From Gautieria morchelliformis (lineage: Eukaryota > Basidiomycota > Agaricomycetes > Gomphales > Gomphaceae): a stretch of 64,000 nt of DNA. How positions within the stretch are numbered: the first letter of the stretch is position 1; each line of letters starts with the position of its first letter. This document shows, in pieces, positions 44,331 through 55,198 of this stretch. The position numbers were made by a program, and so were the translations under genes. The DNA lies in contig WHVA01000075.1 of assembly GCA_015179125.1 (NCBI GenBank), forward strand, positions 124,001 through 188,000, written 5' to 3'. The notes under the pieces were generated by a model. The model was not told where the DNA came from and searched no databases. It was given only the letters and a program-made list of their open reading frames with translations.

Positions 44331-45176
44331 AGATACCTCGTTGTTCAGTGGATTTCAAAGCCTTTTCTTTGGCTTTATTTTGATCCCTGGTCGTTGCAGC
44401 TTTCTCTTGCATTTTCTTGCGTTTGGAAGATTGGGACATGTGAAGTTGGGCAGCAAGGGTATCATGGAACTCCCTGCGGTTCTTTTGGATAGGATATGGC
44501 TGAGTGAGAGGTTGAGGTAATGCCTGCCTGAGTAAGCATGCATTGTGAAAAGCAGCGAGATTGATTATGTAGTGCTTGTCGTCCTTATGAGCGAGTGTGG
44601 GTATTGTTAGGTTTGTGATTTCGCGTTCCTGGAGTACAGCTTTGGTTCCATCGGGGACACATCCCCCAGTTTGGCAGTCATGTTGGACGTTGATTTCAAA
44701 CCTGATGTCCTAGATAATTGGTCGGCATCTCGATTTGGTATAACTTAACTAATAAAAGTAAATGTACTAACCTTTGGCAACACACTTATCAAGTCAGGGG
44801 TTTCACGGGCATTTCTAGGGCTGGGTGGACATTGTGACCCAACATAAATCTGTCAATGATGATAAGGTCTGGGAATGAAGAATCCTATGGCACCAGTATG
44901 TCATGCAGTCGCCCTATAATCAAACCACTCTAATTATTGGCAAGCAAGCATTATTAGTGTGAGTTCCCTCCAATCCATGATGAATCTTACCTTGGGTCCT
45001 GTGGCAACCACCCAGCCTAATTGTGCCCTATCGCCAGAGAGCAGCACAACTGATATCACTTGCACCCATAAGGAAGAGATTGGAGGTGAGGGGTTATGCA
45101 AGCTGTGATACCCCAACGTATTGCTCCATGCCAACGCTACATGTTTGTTCAGGGCTACTTGTTTTATTGTGCCTGG
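44330..45176 (-). pseudogene. C-terminal part of a CACTA/Tnp2-associated protein
   Basis: The minus strand shows TIKQVALNKHVALAWSNTLG, SGLIIGRLHDILVP, DLIIIDRFMLGHNVHPALEM, FEINVQHDCQTGGCVPDGTK and HYIINLAAFHNACLLRQALP, with short introns between blocks. From memory of agaricomycete transposon proteins, a GR-x-EILVP / RF-x-LG / QHDC / N-x-AAFHNA-x-LLR series is a C-terminal region recurrent in CACTA-like element proteins. The N-terminal part is missing where the LTR unit at 45177 starts. Confidence 0.5.
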
Positions 45177-46537
45177 TGTCAAGATTGGTTTTTAGGCGTT
45201 AATATCGTGTATTAGTGAACACAGCGAATGCCCGAATAACTTGTGCGAATACATATGCTGTTCGGCAAATAGGGTGAACCAATAAATGCTCAGAAGATAA
45301 GAGGGCTGCCCAATCGGGGCTCACCCTATCTACAGTCGTAGCGAAATAGCCTGTGGCACTTGACGACATAACATGCAAGGTGTCACGGAAAGGTTGTTTA
45401 AGTAGCAACAATCCTTTCGCCGGCGAAGGCGCTCCTTCGGAGCCCTTTGCCGACAGCACAGATAATAGTTCGAAGGCTAAGGTAACAAAGATGAAGTATG
45501 AAAACTCACCAGTGATGCTTAAGTCTTCCTCTGGTCGAAGATAGAAATCTACAGGAGAGGGCTCAAGACGATAGTCACAGTGAGGTCAAGTTTTGCACAA
45601 GATGGATGTATGATAATTGAACTGGGGAATATACATGCAAATGTAGACTACTTATATCAAATGCTCATACAATATTGGTGAATGGGAAAGAGGCCACCAG
45701 GAGTCAGGGTTGGATAAGGGTGCGCAGTCAGGATACAGAATAGATGAAACACGTATACAATAGAAAGAAGGAGGAGTGCAAATGTGAAATGATGGGGGAA
45801 AAGAGGATGAAGGCACCTATGTATGAAAACACGCCTTGAGACCCGCATATATGTTACCCTGTGACTCTTCATCTGCTGGGCTGATCCCATACAATCTACG
45901 GTTAGGACGTTCTGTGAAAGCATCCCAGCCATATGAACACCTAAAGAGGTTGCATTGGGAAGATGATGGGGTCAGTGTTTTGGAACCCGTTGAACTAAAC
46001 GTAAAACTGTGGTGTTAAACCCAATTCTAAAGTTCAACCAGAGATTTGACTTTACAAGCACACGCAAGCTTTGAAACATTGTTGTCTTTAATTCACTCGA
46101 CCCGCGGTCCTAAGACTCTAGGTAGCTTTCCCCCTTAAAGTATCTGGACCCTTGGACGCCTAATAACATTCTTTGACCTCACAAAGTATTGCACAATCTG
46201 AGAACTACACGTGTTCAGTTAAATCTCTATTGCTACACTTCCTGTACCAATACTGATTCTGATTGTTCACCGGAGTATAATTTCTTAATTGGGTTCTCCA
46301 TTAAAATAGTTTTGAAGCTTGCGTGTGCTTGTAAAGTCAAATCTCTGATTGAACTTTAGAATTGGGTTTAACACCACAGTTTTACGTTTAGTTCAACGGG
46401 TTCCAAAACAGCCCTCTTATCTTCTGAACATTTATTGGTTCACCCTATTCGCCGAAGGGCATACTTATTCGCACAAGTTATTCGGGCATTTGCTGTGTTC
46501 ACTAATACACAATATTAACACCTAACCAATCTTGACA
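45177..46537. mobile_element. Inverted-LTR unit (LTR-1 ends facing outward) with an inner foldback element
   Basis: An LTR-1 piece on the minus strand (45177-45975) and a 127-bp LTR-1 3' end on the plus strand (46411-46537) form inverted termini, both outer ends being the LTR-1 3' end (TGTCAAGATTGG / CCAATCTTGACA). Between them lies a 435-bp foldback (45976-46410). Flanks CCTGG and CCTTG match at 4 of 5 positions. The unit splits transposon genes on both sides. Confidence 0.75.
45976..46410. mobile_element. Foldback/MITE-like element with ~96-bp inverted arms
   Basis: It starts TGTTTTGGAACCCGTTG and ends with its reverse complement; the arms (about 45976-46071 and 46315-46410) differ at only about one position. 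The outer motif GGGTTCCAAAACA is also the 3' end of LTR-2, so it may be built from LTR-2-related ends. No ORF. Confidence 0.85.
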
Positions 46538-48587
46538 CCTTGGATCCTTGAGGTTCTGAATCTAGACCCTGATATCCGAACCCACCTCATACACCTCCTC
46601 CCTATAACCATGGCTCCTGGACCACATGCCCCAAAAGACTCAAACTCTTTCCTATTCCCATTCTATTGTGAAATGCTACTGCTCCACCATGGTGTTCTCT
46701 CATTTCATGCAATCGAGCGTGCACGGACATTACTTCAGGCATTCTTGATCACAAAACTAGCCAATATGCAGGCCCTGAAACTCAATCAGTACATCAGGGG
46801 TCCAAATGCCTTCTCGCCCTGCTGTGCCTGCTGCATCCAAGGCTGTCGTGACCCTGATGGAGGTGGCACTAATTATTATTACCCTCTCATAGCTCCTGAT
46901 GGCACTGTTGGGCTCGACTTCACACCACCTCAAAATTGGGATCCACTCAATCTGCCTATGCATACTGCAGCTAGCTACCGAGAGTCACCCATGTACATTC
47001 TTGCTGGTGACACTAAGGGCAAACAGGAGCAACGTGCAAAGACCCAAGGGCTCAATGGCGAGTCGATCCTTGTTTCCCTGCCTGGATTTGACCGTGAACT
47101 CAGTGTGCCCCATGACTTCATGCATTTGCTGGAAGAGAATGTCAAGCAAAAATTGATTGACCTCTGGACTGGCAAGTTCAAGGGACTGGACACTGGCACC
47201 AGAAACTATGAAATTGCTGCAGAACTGTGGGAAATGGTAGGAACAGAGACATCTGCAGCCACAGCAACTATCCCTTCGTCATTTGTGCGCACTCTCCCCA
47301 ACATCCTAAAGAACGAAGTCTCTATACTGCAGAAGCATGGTCTTTCTGGTTCATGTATCTCTCGCCATACTTGCTTGAAGGCCGTCTTGCACCAAAGTAT
47401 TACAAGCACACAATGCTACTGGTGAAAACTTGTCAGGTCTGTCTCCAGTTTGTGATTACAGATTCCGAAATTGATGCACTCGAGGAGATGGTTGTACAAT
47501 GGGTTCATGAATACAAGGAGTGAGGTTCATTTGTCCTATTGTGCCACACAAACTGAAGCTACTTTTAGGTATTATTACCAATATTCGAAGGAGCGACTAT
47601 CGACATGTACATCCTGTATCCATGCACTACTTCATATCCCAAACGACATCCATCAGAATGGGCTGGTCTGGGTTAACTGGACCTATGCCATGGAACGGTA
47701 CTGCGGGACAATTACCTCTGCAATCAAGTCAAGAGTGAAACCATATGCAACTATGAGTAACCGCATGATACATAGGAGTCAACTCAACTAAAATACAACC
47801 TGTCGCACATCCTAGACTTTTCTGAAGGAACATCTGAAATTAGCACTAAGGAGAAAGTTTATCCAGAGTGTGAGTCCATTTTGTAATTACAACATGACTT
47901 GACCGCAGTTTGTCCCCACTCAGACCCTCTCACCATCCTTCGCTTCCCATGCAAAAAGCACTATGCCATTGACACTTCCCTCAAGCGCAAGATTGCTGCT
48001 CATCTTGGGACCCACTTTTCCATCCCAGCCCATATTCTGCAGCCCCTGGTTCCTGATATCGTTTAAAACTGGGGGAAGGTTCGAATTGCCGAAGGGGGAG
48101 ATTGCATGCAGACGTGCATGACAGGCTCGAACCGGGCAGGACACAATACATCGTTTGTCCACGTAAGTGAGCCAGTTTATTGATTCATCCAATCTAACTA
48201 CTGTCAGTATGACCTTCTTGTGGATATTCACGCTCACAAAGCAAGCCAAAAGCCTGAATTTCGACTCGGTGTTTTTTTGGACAGCTCAACATGGTTCTCG
48301 CGCTCACACTCCCAGCGAACAAAATATTTGGGCCGACTCCAACACGGAGACTACTTGCGGTGGTACAGAACTGTCTTACGGATGGCCAGGATGCGACACT
48401 CAGCCCTGTGACATACACCGAAATGCGGCCCTCGACACATGTCATCGAACTTTCAGCAATCGGCTGTGTCATCGGCCAGATACAGGTTGGGACTGGTAGT
48501 AGGTGGGGAATCATAGACAGAAGCAACAGTTTGGTGAGACCTGCATTCATAGAAGACCCAGAATTCATAGATGAGCTGTCTTTGTAG
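46538..48587 (+). pseudogene. Tnp2-type (CACTA, Plavaka-like) transposase, 5'-truncated
   Basis: In order on the plus strand: ILEVLNLDPDIRTHL, APGPHAPKDSNSFLFPFYCE, RGPNAFSPCCACCIQG, LPGFDRELSVPHDFMHLLEEN, an AEAWSFWFMYLSPYLLEGRL block, YYYQYSKERLSTC, WVNWTYAMERYCGTITSAIKS, RIAEGGDCMQTC and the C-terminal FGPTPTRRLLAVVQNCL / WGIIDRSNSLVRPAF. These are agaricomycete Plavaka/CACTA transposase blocks. Introns are visible at about 47519-47568 and 48163-48206. The N-terminus is missing (cut at the 45177-46537 unit) and frames are broken in places, so it is likely inactive. The DDE enzyme would have moved the element by cut and paste. Confidence 0.75.
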
Positions 48588-49249
48588 TATAGAACAATTT
48601 GCCAATTACCTATGAAAAATGTGGGATTTTCCATTGATATCAACAGGAAATACCACTATCTTCGTGATGGCTCATCCAGCTATATTGACTGGAATTCCAT
48701 GTAAGATAAATGGGGCAGCCATTTATAGTTTTCATAGGTTTCCGACAAAATATATACAGGGTACCACCACGACGATCTCCCAGGACACCCACCGGCACTG
48801 GCACATATATGAATCACCCATGTATTATTCACACAACAGGACGGGGCCCACCTTATCCGAAAGGTATTGTCAAATTTCAAGGGACAAGTACTTTGAAATT
48901 ATAAGCTCAGCAGACACCGGGCCTACCGGACGCTACACTACCAGTATAAGCCAAACAACTTGCTGTACAGGATCGCCTTGGCACAGAGTTGGTTTCAATC
49001 CTTTGACGATACAGCGCTGGTGGGTAGACGGTGGTAGTTAGTACGCAACTTTTCCATCCGGCCAATGCAAAGTGTAGACAAACAATGAAAGAAAATAAAC
49101 ACTCATGTTCCGACGTTGGCACGGCAGTACTGTGCGACATCATGACCTTCAACTCCAGATATCTAAAGCTTTACAGTAACTCTGGATCTCTTCATTACAT
49201 AATGCCCCCTTCCCGAGCAGTTTGATCGCTTGAGCTGAAAGCTAATGCA
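48588..49249. other. Region right of the transposase, unassigned
   Basis: A plus-strand stretch around 48620-48720 (DINRKYHYLRDGSSSYIDW) looks formerly coding, perhaps another transposon ORF; no family recognised. No terminal repeat of the CACTA element was found. Confidence 0.3.
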
Positions 49250-49514
49250 CTAATGGCCCATCGCAACTCTTCATCATATCGGAGCAACCTTAGTACCTCA
49301 ACTCCCGTCCCGACAAGTTTGTATTTGGAACACCCAGTACATTGACGGACCAGGTCAAAGGTAATTATTAAGCATTGGCGACATTGCTTTATTACATGAT
49401 GCAAGATTGCAGGACGCACGCTGAACAGAACACCTGTGGACAGCCGATGAGACGGCACGCAACGGATGGCCCAAGTCGTCAATAAATACTTACCGTGGTG
49501 GCAGATTCATCATA
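49250..49514 (-). repeat. Right arm of the long-range inverted repeat
   Basis: Reverse-complement partner of 1-264. It lies immediately downstream of the receptor-like gene and marks the right edge of the transposon block. Confidence 0.85.
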
Positions 49515-49538
49515 TCTTCGGCACTCGGGCTCTGCTTT

Positions 49539-51035
49539 TCAAACTGGCGTTGCTGGTACGATCTTCCAAGCTTGCAACACAGCCTGAACGACCACTGGTA
49601 ATGCACTGCCGACTATTCCAGAGTTCGAGCAGAACTCACACGTTGCGTCCCAAAGACGAAAAAAACTGCCAATGGATCTATTCAAGTATCTTCTTTGATC
49701 ACACCATCAGGGAAAGATCGTTTTAGAACTTACACACGCTTTCACAATCTGTGTCGCATCCCTCGACATATGTACTGTACTGGTAGGTGTCTTCACAGCG
49801 GTCAGGCTATTTGTACACGGGATCAACAAAGGTTAAAACATGATATTGGGAGCAGGACTCACATTATTGGAAACACTTGCATGACGGTGAAAGTACAGAG
49901 TCGCACATACAGGTGAAGCTTCGTACGATATAAGCTTGAAGCATGTGCGAGACCTCCGGAATTGCAACATCGTCGGTGGGATGCGAACACAAAATACGCA
50001 GTCCAGACTGTATGTAGAGCATGGTATGTCAGGTTATCAAGATCGCGATCCACGTGTCCAGAGACCGTTTCTTTACGCGACAAGGATGCACACCTTCTAG
50101 AACAATGGTGATTGCTAGGCAAGCAACCGCGAAGTAGCCGAGTTGGTTTCGTCTATCACAGGTGTCAGGAGCCGGTCAGTACTGATTTATTGACAACGTA
50201 CATAACGTAGGGGCCAGCGGCATCATTCGTGCAGTAAATAAACGGATTTGGCAATACTTTTGCTGATGGTTGTAACGCAAGCTATATGTAAGATTGATAG
50301 GTAGGGCACGTCAGAACAAATAATGGAATATGGACTATGATGCGGGCAGACCGTTAAGGAAGCCACAAACCAGCACATATACACTATGTACGGTGCAAGC
50401 AGGAGCTGGATGTTAAACGGGCCATTTCATCAGATTTCGACAGTGTTGCCATAACAACTAAACGGTACGTACCGTCCATTGTACCCAGGTAGAGTTCGCC
50501 AAGTTATAATTAGAGGTTGTGAAGTTCTCATCAATCGCTCTTAGCTCTGACCATGTCTTGATCATATTTACAAGCCCAATCTGCGTTAGTTTGTCATCCC
50601 AAAATTTGCTTTACGAATGCACCTGAAAGACGAGAGCAACCAGGCCAACAAAATACCTACTCTCGCGAGGCCGCAACGTGAGTAATCTGTACCCGCCAGG
50701 AAGTTCAGAAAATCCTCACATTGGCGGGATACCGTCTATCAAGGCTGACTGGAGAATACAGATCCATTGTATATGTACTCCCCCTTGCTGACCAGTGAAT
50801 AGCCTTCTCAAATACACACTGATATGAGACGAAGACGATCCAAATCAAGTCACGAGACGTACAGCATCAGTGGAGGTATCGTGGCCAAATACGACATGAA
50901 AATCAGGTTGATCAGGACTGGATTATTCCTCTGCGGTAAAGTTTTCACGGCATAATAGGTGTACAGGAGTAGCAGCAAGCTGCACCCCCCGACTATATTC
51001 AATGTAATACATGCGATTGCGATGGAAGAAATCAT
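49539..51035 (-). CDS. Seven-transmembrane receptor-like protein (agaricomycete GPCR-like family)
   Basis: Start at ATG 51035 (MISSIAIACITLNIVGG). Short introns separate hydrophobic exons: TM1 SLLLLLYTYYAVKTLPQ; TM2 NPVLINLIFMSYLATIPP; FTGQQGGVHIQWICILQ; TM3 SALIDGIPPM, then YFVGLVALVFQ; TM4 LLLAPYIVYMCWFVASLTV; an outer part KVLPNPFIYCTNDAAGPY; TM5 YFAVACLAITIVLE; TM6 LHLYVRLCTFTVMQVFPI; TM7 DPLAVFFVFGTQR; stop at 49539. The NP(V)LINL, DG-PPM and VFGTQR blocks are typical of an uncharacterised 7TM family abundant in mushroom-forming fungi. It is probably a plasma-membrane protein; ligand unknown. One junction (before TM7) did not resolve to a perfect splice site, so a defect is possible. Confidence 0.7.
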
Positions 51036-51415
51036 ATCTGAATTCAACGTGGAGTTGCGGGTGTCGAGCCTGATGTCAAGGGACAGAAACACGCTGAAGA
51101 AGCCTCCAGGGGAGCAAGTGGGGAAGGAAGATGGAGCTTGAAGCAATGTCCTGGGTGGCCAGAACAATGCGGGGACTCCACTGTGTATGGCGTGGAATAA
51201 GAACAGAGCTTGAGGAACAGGATAGATAAAGTACTCAGTTAATGCGAGCAAACACAGTGCTAGCGAATGCCAGATGTCATGTTCCTAACCTGAGCGCTCA
51301 GATGAGAAGCACTGAGGGCTTCGGTTTCCATCGCGACATGCAAATCTTAGTATATATATTTCATTGGAAGCAGGTAGAAGACAGTGTATTGATGGCAGTA
51401 GGCATCACGTACTTT
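51036..51415. other. 5' region of the receptor-like gene
   Basis: No other gene recognised. The minus-strand ORF extends upstream of the chosen ATG, but that part is not hydrophobic and lacks family motifs. Confidence 0.3.
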
Positions 51416-51419
51416 TTCC

Positions 51420-52075
51420 CTGGGGATCAACCGCGAGCCACTGAGCACTCGTCAAGCGCCTCTTCCGCTCGACGATGCGTCCTTCATGTTAAGTACAGGC
51501 CTTCCTAGGAATAACTCTCTTCTTCCTGTTCAAGACAGGGAAAGCGCCAGGAGGTGCCAAAAATCCCAACGTCTTGGGATCCTCCCGAACCTGCCTGGTA
51601 GCATCTGATTTAGAAAGCTGATGCACCTTTGCAGTTTTCTTAGGGCGGCAACCATCTCGGCGTGATAATCTGCGATGGTGGGGATCACGCCAGTGTGACG
51701 GTGCTCGAACTGGACGACGATGGGAATAGAGGCGGCATGGTGAGTACCGTAACGGCCGAGGAATTGTCCTCGGAGAATAGGGACAGTGTGGCTACAGGCC
51801 GTGCCGAACCACCGGGAACCCGGCCTCTCGTCAGTGAGCAAGGCCATACCATGGGATCAACAGCGAGCCACTGAGCACTCGTCAAGTGCCTCTTCCGCTC
51901 GACTATGTGTACTTCGACACTGGGCAGCCATACTTCATTGTGCCTTGCGACACCACGAAGACCACCTGCTTCAAAGCGACAACGGTTTAGGAGAGTTGGA
52001 CCATCATTTTTAAATTTTGTGAACTTCGCGAAAGATGTACGAGAAAGAAGTACTTTGGAAAGCGCTTGGGGGTCA
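51420..52075 (-). repeat. Left arm of an inverted repeat cluster
   Basis: Reverse-oriented copy of sequence found at about 53060-53860: it contains GGCACCTCCTGGCGCTTTCC (as its complement near 51541-51560), a CGAGCGGAAGAGGC block and the CCCCCAAGCGCTTTCC end. A TATAAATAT box in both arms lies at the inner end. Copies are degenerate and frames are short, so I treat them as repeats, not genes. Confidence 0.7.
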
Positions 52076-52720
52076 CAGCCGTGTCTGGACTCCGACGCGC
52101 GTCGTGCTTTGTGCGCAATTTTATAAATATAGACCCTTCTGATTTTTCCACCACAACTGGGTTTCTCAGCTAGCTTCAATAATAAAACTTTCTGAGATTG
52201 TTATTAAGTAAATTTCTGCCAAGAGATTAGCCAGGAAACCAGGCATTCCCTTGCTGTACCAACTGCGGCCTTAGGAGGCCTTGTTTGAGGACCTTCTGCA
52301 CACTTTGAAACCGGCGGTCCTTTTAGAAACTGAAGAGAAAGTCCACTCTGAGATTTTCATGAAGAAGATCTCCACCCATACTCGGTGGACGGTCCATTAA
52401 GTATTGGGAACACATGGATCGTCAGATGCCAGACCATCATGATTTCCTTTGACAAGCATAGCAACGGAGGATACCAGTTGAATGGCGTGTATTCGGACGT
52501 CGGAGATCTGGGTCCCATATCAGCTGAGTCACTTTGACCGAATATTAATGCCACTGAACCCGAGGGGGCAGGCGGCTCATGGTAAGCTTACAGCGAGATG
52601 AATAACGCTACAGTACAGCCTGCAGACCAATATTTTCATAATTCATTGTGTCTAGTCTTCGGTCGATGCGACAGGCTCGGACATTTCTGACTAGATGCCG
52701 CCGTCGATCTTCACCTACTA
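52076..52720. other. Loop of the inverted repeat cluster, no gene
   Basis: No ORF or motif that I can support; some AT-rich and some GC-rich stretches. Confidence 0.3.
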
Positions 52721-53020
52721 TGAAACAGTGAGTCGGGTGTGCTTGGACACATCCGACTCGCGGTTTCGCGGATATTATTGCAGTAGGACGGCTACTAGTC
52801 AGACACATCGCAGCGACCGCTCGCTAGCTGCTCGAGCCGCCGAGCCTCACTGTCTCCCAGCAGGCCGGGGCAACATTCGCGAAACAGTGAGTCGGGTGTT
52901 GGCCACACCCTACTCGCTACCGCAACAATCGCGAAACAGCTACATAGCGTGTCTGGCTTGCGTCAGCACATCCGAGCCTGTCTCGGAATATCTACGCGTT
53001 GCGAAACAGCGTTAGCGCTG
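52721..53020. repeat. Cluster of GCGAAACAG-headed hairpins
   Basis: The motif GAAACAG occurs four times (near 52721, 52879, 52935, 53003). Two copies head a hairpin: GTGAGTCGGGTGT pairs with ACACATCCGACTCGC (about 52729-52767) and with ACACCCTACTCGC (about 52885-52920). A third ends CGTTAGCGCTGC. Confidence 0.65.
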
Positions 53021-53059
53021 CTGGAAAGAATGGTATAAATATTTTTCCTCTATCAAGCT

Positions 53060-54235
53060 AGGACCCCCCAAGCGCTTTCCAAACTACTTCTTTCTCGTAT
53101 ATCCTCCGCGTTCACAAAACTTTAACCATTTAAAAATGTTCCAACTCTCCCAAGCCCTTGTCGCTTTGCAGGTGGTCCTTCGTGGTGTCGCAAGGCACAA
53201 TGAAGTAAGGCTGCCCAGTGTCGAAGTACACATCGTTGAGCGGAAGAGGCATTGACGAGTGCTCAGTGGCTCGCGGTTGATCCCATGGTATGGCCTTGTC
53301 AGCTCACTGACGAGAGGCCGGGTTCCCGGTGGTTCGGCATTCAATGCCGGAGCAGGGCAGTAAGTCCGAGTTCTTGCTGATCAACTGATCAGCAAGAACT
53401 CGGACTTACTGCCCTGCTCCCCCTCCCCCACATACCAGCCACACTGTCCCTATTCTCCGAGGACAATTCCTCGACCGTTACAGTACTCATCATACCGCCC
53501 CCTTCTATTCCCATCGTCGTCCAGTCCGAGCATCATCACACTGGCATGATCCCCACCATCGCAGATTTTGACGCTGAGAAGGCTGGTCGGCGCTCCGACA
53601 AGAAAACCGCAAAGGTGTGTCAGCTTTCTGAATCAGATGCTAACACGCAGGTTCGGGAGGATCCCAAGACGTTGGGTGGCACCCCCTGGCGCTTTCCCTG
53701 TCTTGAATAGGAAGAAAAGAGTTATTCCTTGGAAGACCTGTACTTCACACGAAGGACCCATCGTCGAGCGGAAGAGGCACTTGACGAGTGCTCAGTGGTT
53801 CGCGGTTGTTCCCATGGTATGGTAGCCTTGTCAGCTCACTGAGAGGCAGGTAGTTAGCAGGGCTGCCGGTGATTCGGCATTGATCAGCAAGAGCTCAGCT
53901 CCTCCCCCACCTCATCAGCCACACCCTCCATATTCTCCGAGGCCAATTCCTCGACTGTTACGGCGCTCACGATGCCGCCCCCTTCTATTCCCAACATCAT
54001 CGTCCAGTCCGAGCATCATCACACTGGCGTGATACCCACCATCGCAGATCATGACGCTGAGAAGGCTGGTCGGCGCTCCGACAAGAAAACTGCAAAGGTG
54101 CGTCAGCTTTTTGAATCAGATGCTAACACGCAGGTTCGGGAGGATCCCAAGATGGTGAGTGGCACCCCCTGGCGCTTTCCCTGTCTTGAGAGGAAGAAAA
54201 GAGCTATCCCTGGGCAGACCTGTACTACACGAATG
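53060..54235 (+). repeat. Right arm and tandem copies of the repeat cluster
   Basis: Plus-oriented units recur with a period of about 495 bp: a GCGGAAGAGGCA..GACGAGTGCTCAGTGG block at about 53235 and 53770, and a CACCCCCTGGCGCTTTCCCT block at 53681 and 54163. The first unit pairs with the inverted arm at 51420-52075. Short frames in it (MFQLSQALVALQ near 53134) lack any known domain. Confidence 0.75.
53352..53423. repeat. Near-perfect 72-bp palindrome
   Basis: GGAGCAGGGCAGTAAGTCCG continues for 35 bases to TGATCA, then a two-base centre and the exact reverse complement ending CTGCCCTGCTCC. The corresponding place in the next tandem unit (about 53880) has only one arm, so the palindrome arose by inverted duplication of that arm. 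Confidence 0.85.
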
Positions 54236-54239
54236 GTCA

Positions 54240-55198
54240 CGATACCCTCTTTGGATCTTGTTCCAGTTTCAACTGTATCCTGTCCTGTTCCATAGTCAAT
54301 CTTATTGATAGATAGATTACCGTAATTCCATGATGCATGCAATCTCGCCGTATGCCGGTAAGTCATCATACAATATACGCAGCCAAGGACAAAAGCCACA
54401 TTTTCAGGAGAAGCTGTCGAATCCTAGCATGAGCAAGTCGTGGCGGTACGTCCCAATAGCAAACAAAAAGTGGTGCTGTCCTAGTCAGCGTGGAAGCCAT
54501 AGTTCGAGGAAGTAAGAAGGATGGCTATGACAGTTGCAAGCCGATAAGGTGAAATTATCACTCACGGTACTACTGCTTTGAGTTACTATGCTGCGGTAAA
54601 GATAGTGATGGCCAAGTGAGATGACCTAGCATATAAGAGATATATCAGGCAAAACTTCTCCCAGGGGTAGGTCTCACGGATATGCTACTACAAATGTGTG
54701 TCGGGAGGATGTAGCAATATAGAAGGAAGAGACAGCCACCACAGGCTGACGCGCGAGCACAGGTCATGATTCGGGGGAGAGCCTGGGGGTTGTGGGGTCC
54801 TGAGGCCGGTACTTTGGACTGATTTTGAGCGCATCCAGCGACAGATGGAATCATGCTTTACTAAAGATCGAGGGCCTTCCGCCACCACTGGAATATCTCC
54901 GTTCTCCGTGAGGGAGATGGGGACAGGCGATACCATCAAAGAAGTGATTCAGCGACCTGAGCTAACTTTGGAAGCTGGATCACAATTAAGACAATACAAG
55001 GCAGTGTTACTATACCGTGGTTGATGAATAGGGGCGAATCATTCGACCCAGTCCCGATAAGTTACAACGCTGTGAATATCCACATGTGTACGACAGGCGT
55101 CCACGGCCTCCCTTACCTAATCGTGGCCAGTCCCTTCACACTCGTGTGTTTCATAACTTCGTCAATCTCGTCTCTTTCTTTACGCCAACCCTTGACCA
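54240..55198. other. Upstream region of the Ras gene, no gene recognised
   Basis: Only short overlapping frames without domains. A pyrimidine-rich stretch (TCGTCAATCTCGTCTCTTTC near 55160-55180) just before the Ras start is a typical fungal core-promoter feature. Confidence 0.35.

Noticed and set aside
49466-49916. Plus-strand ORFs over the receptor gene
   Set aside because: Antisense shadows of the intron-rich minus-strand gene.
51685-52179. 164-codon minus-strand ORF
   Set aside because: It crosses two blocks of the inverted repeat cluster and has no domain; the corresponding right arm does not keep the frame.
54645-54939. Minus-strand ORFs upstream of Ras
   Set aside because: Two overlapping short frames, no motif, no splice pattern; not supported as a gene.
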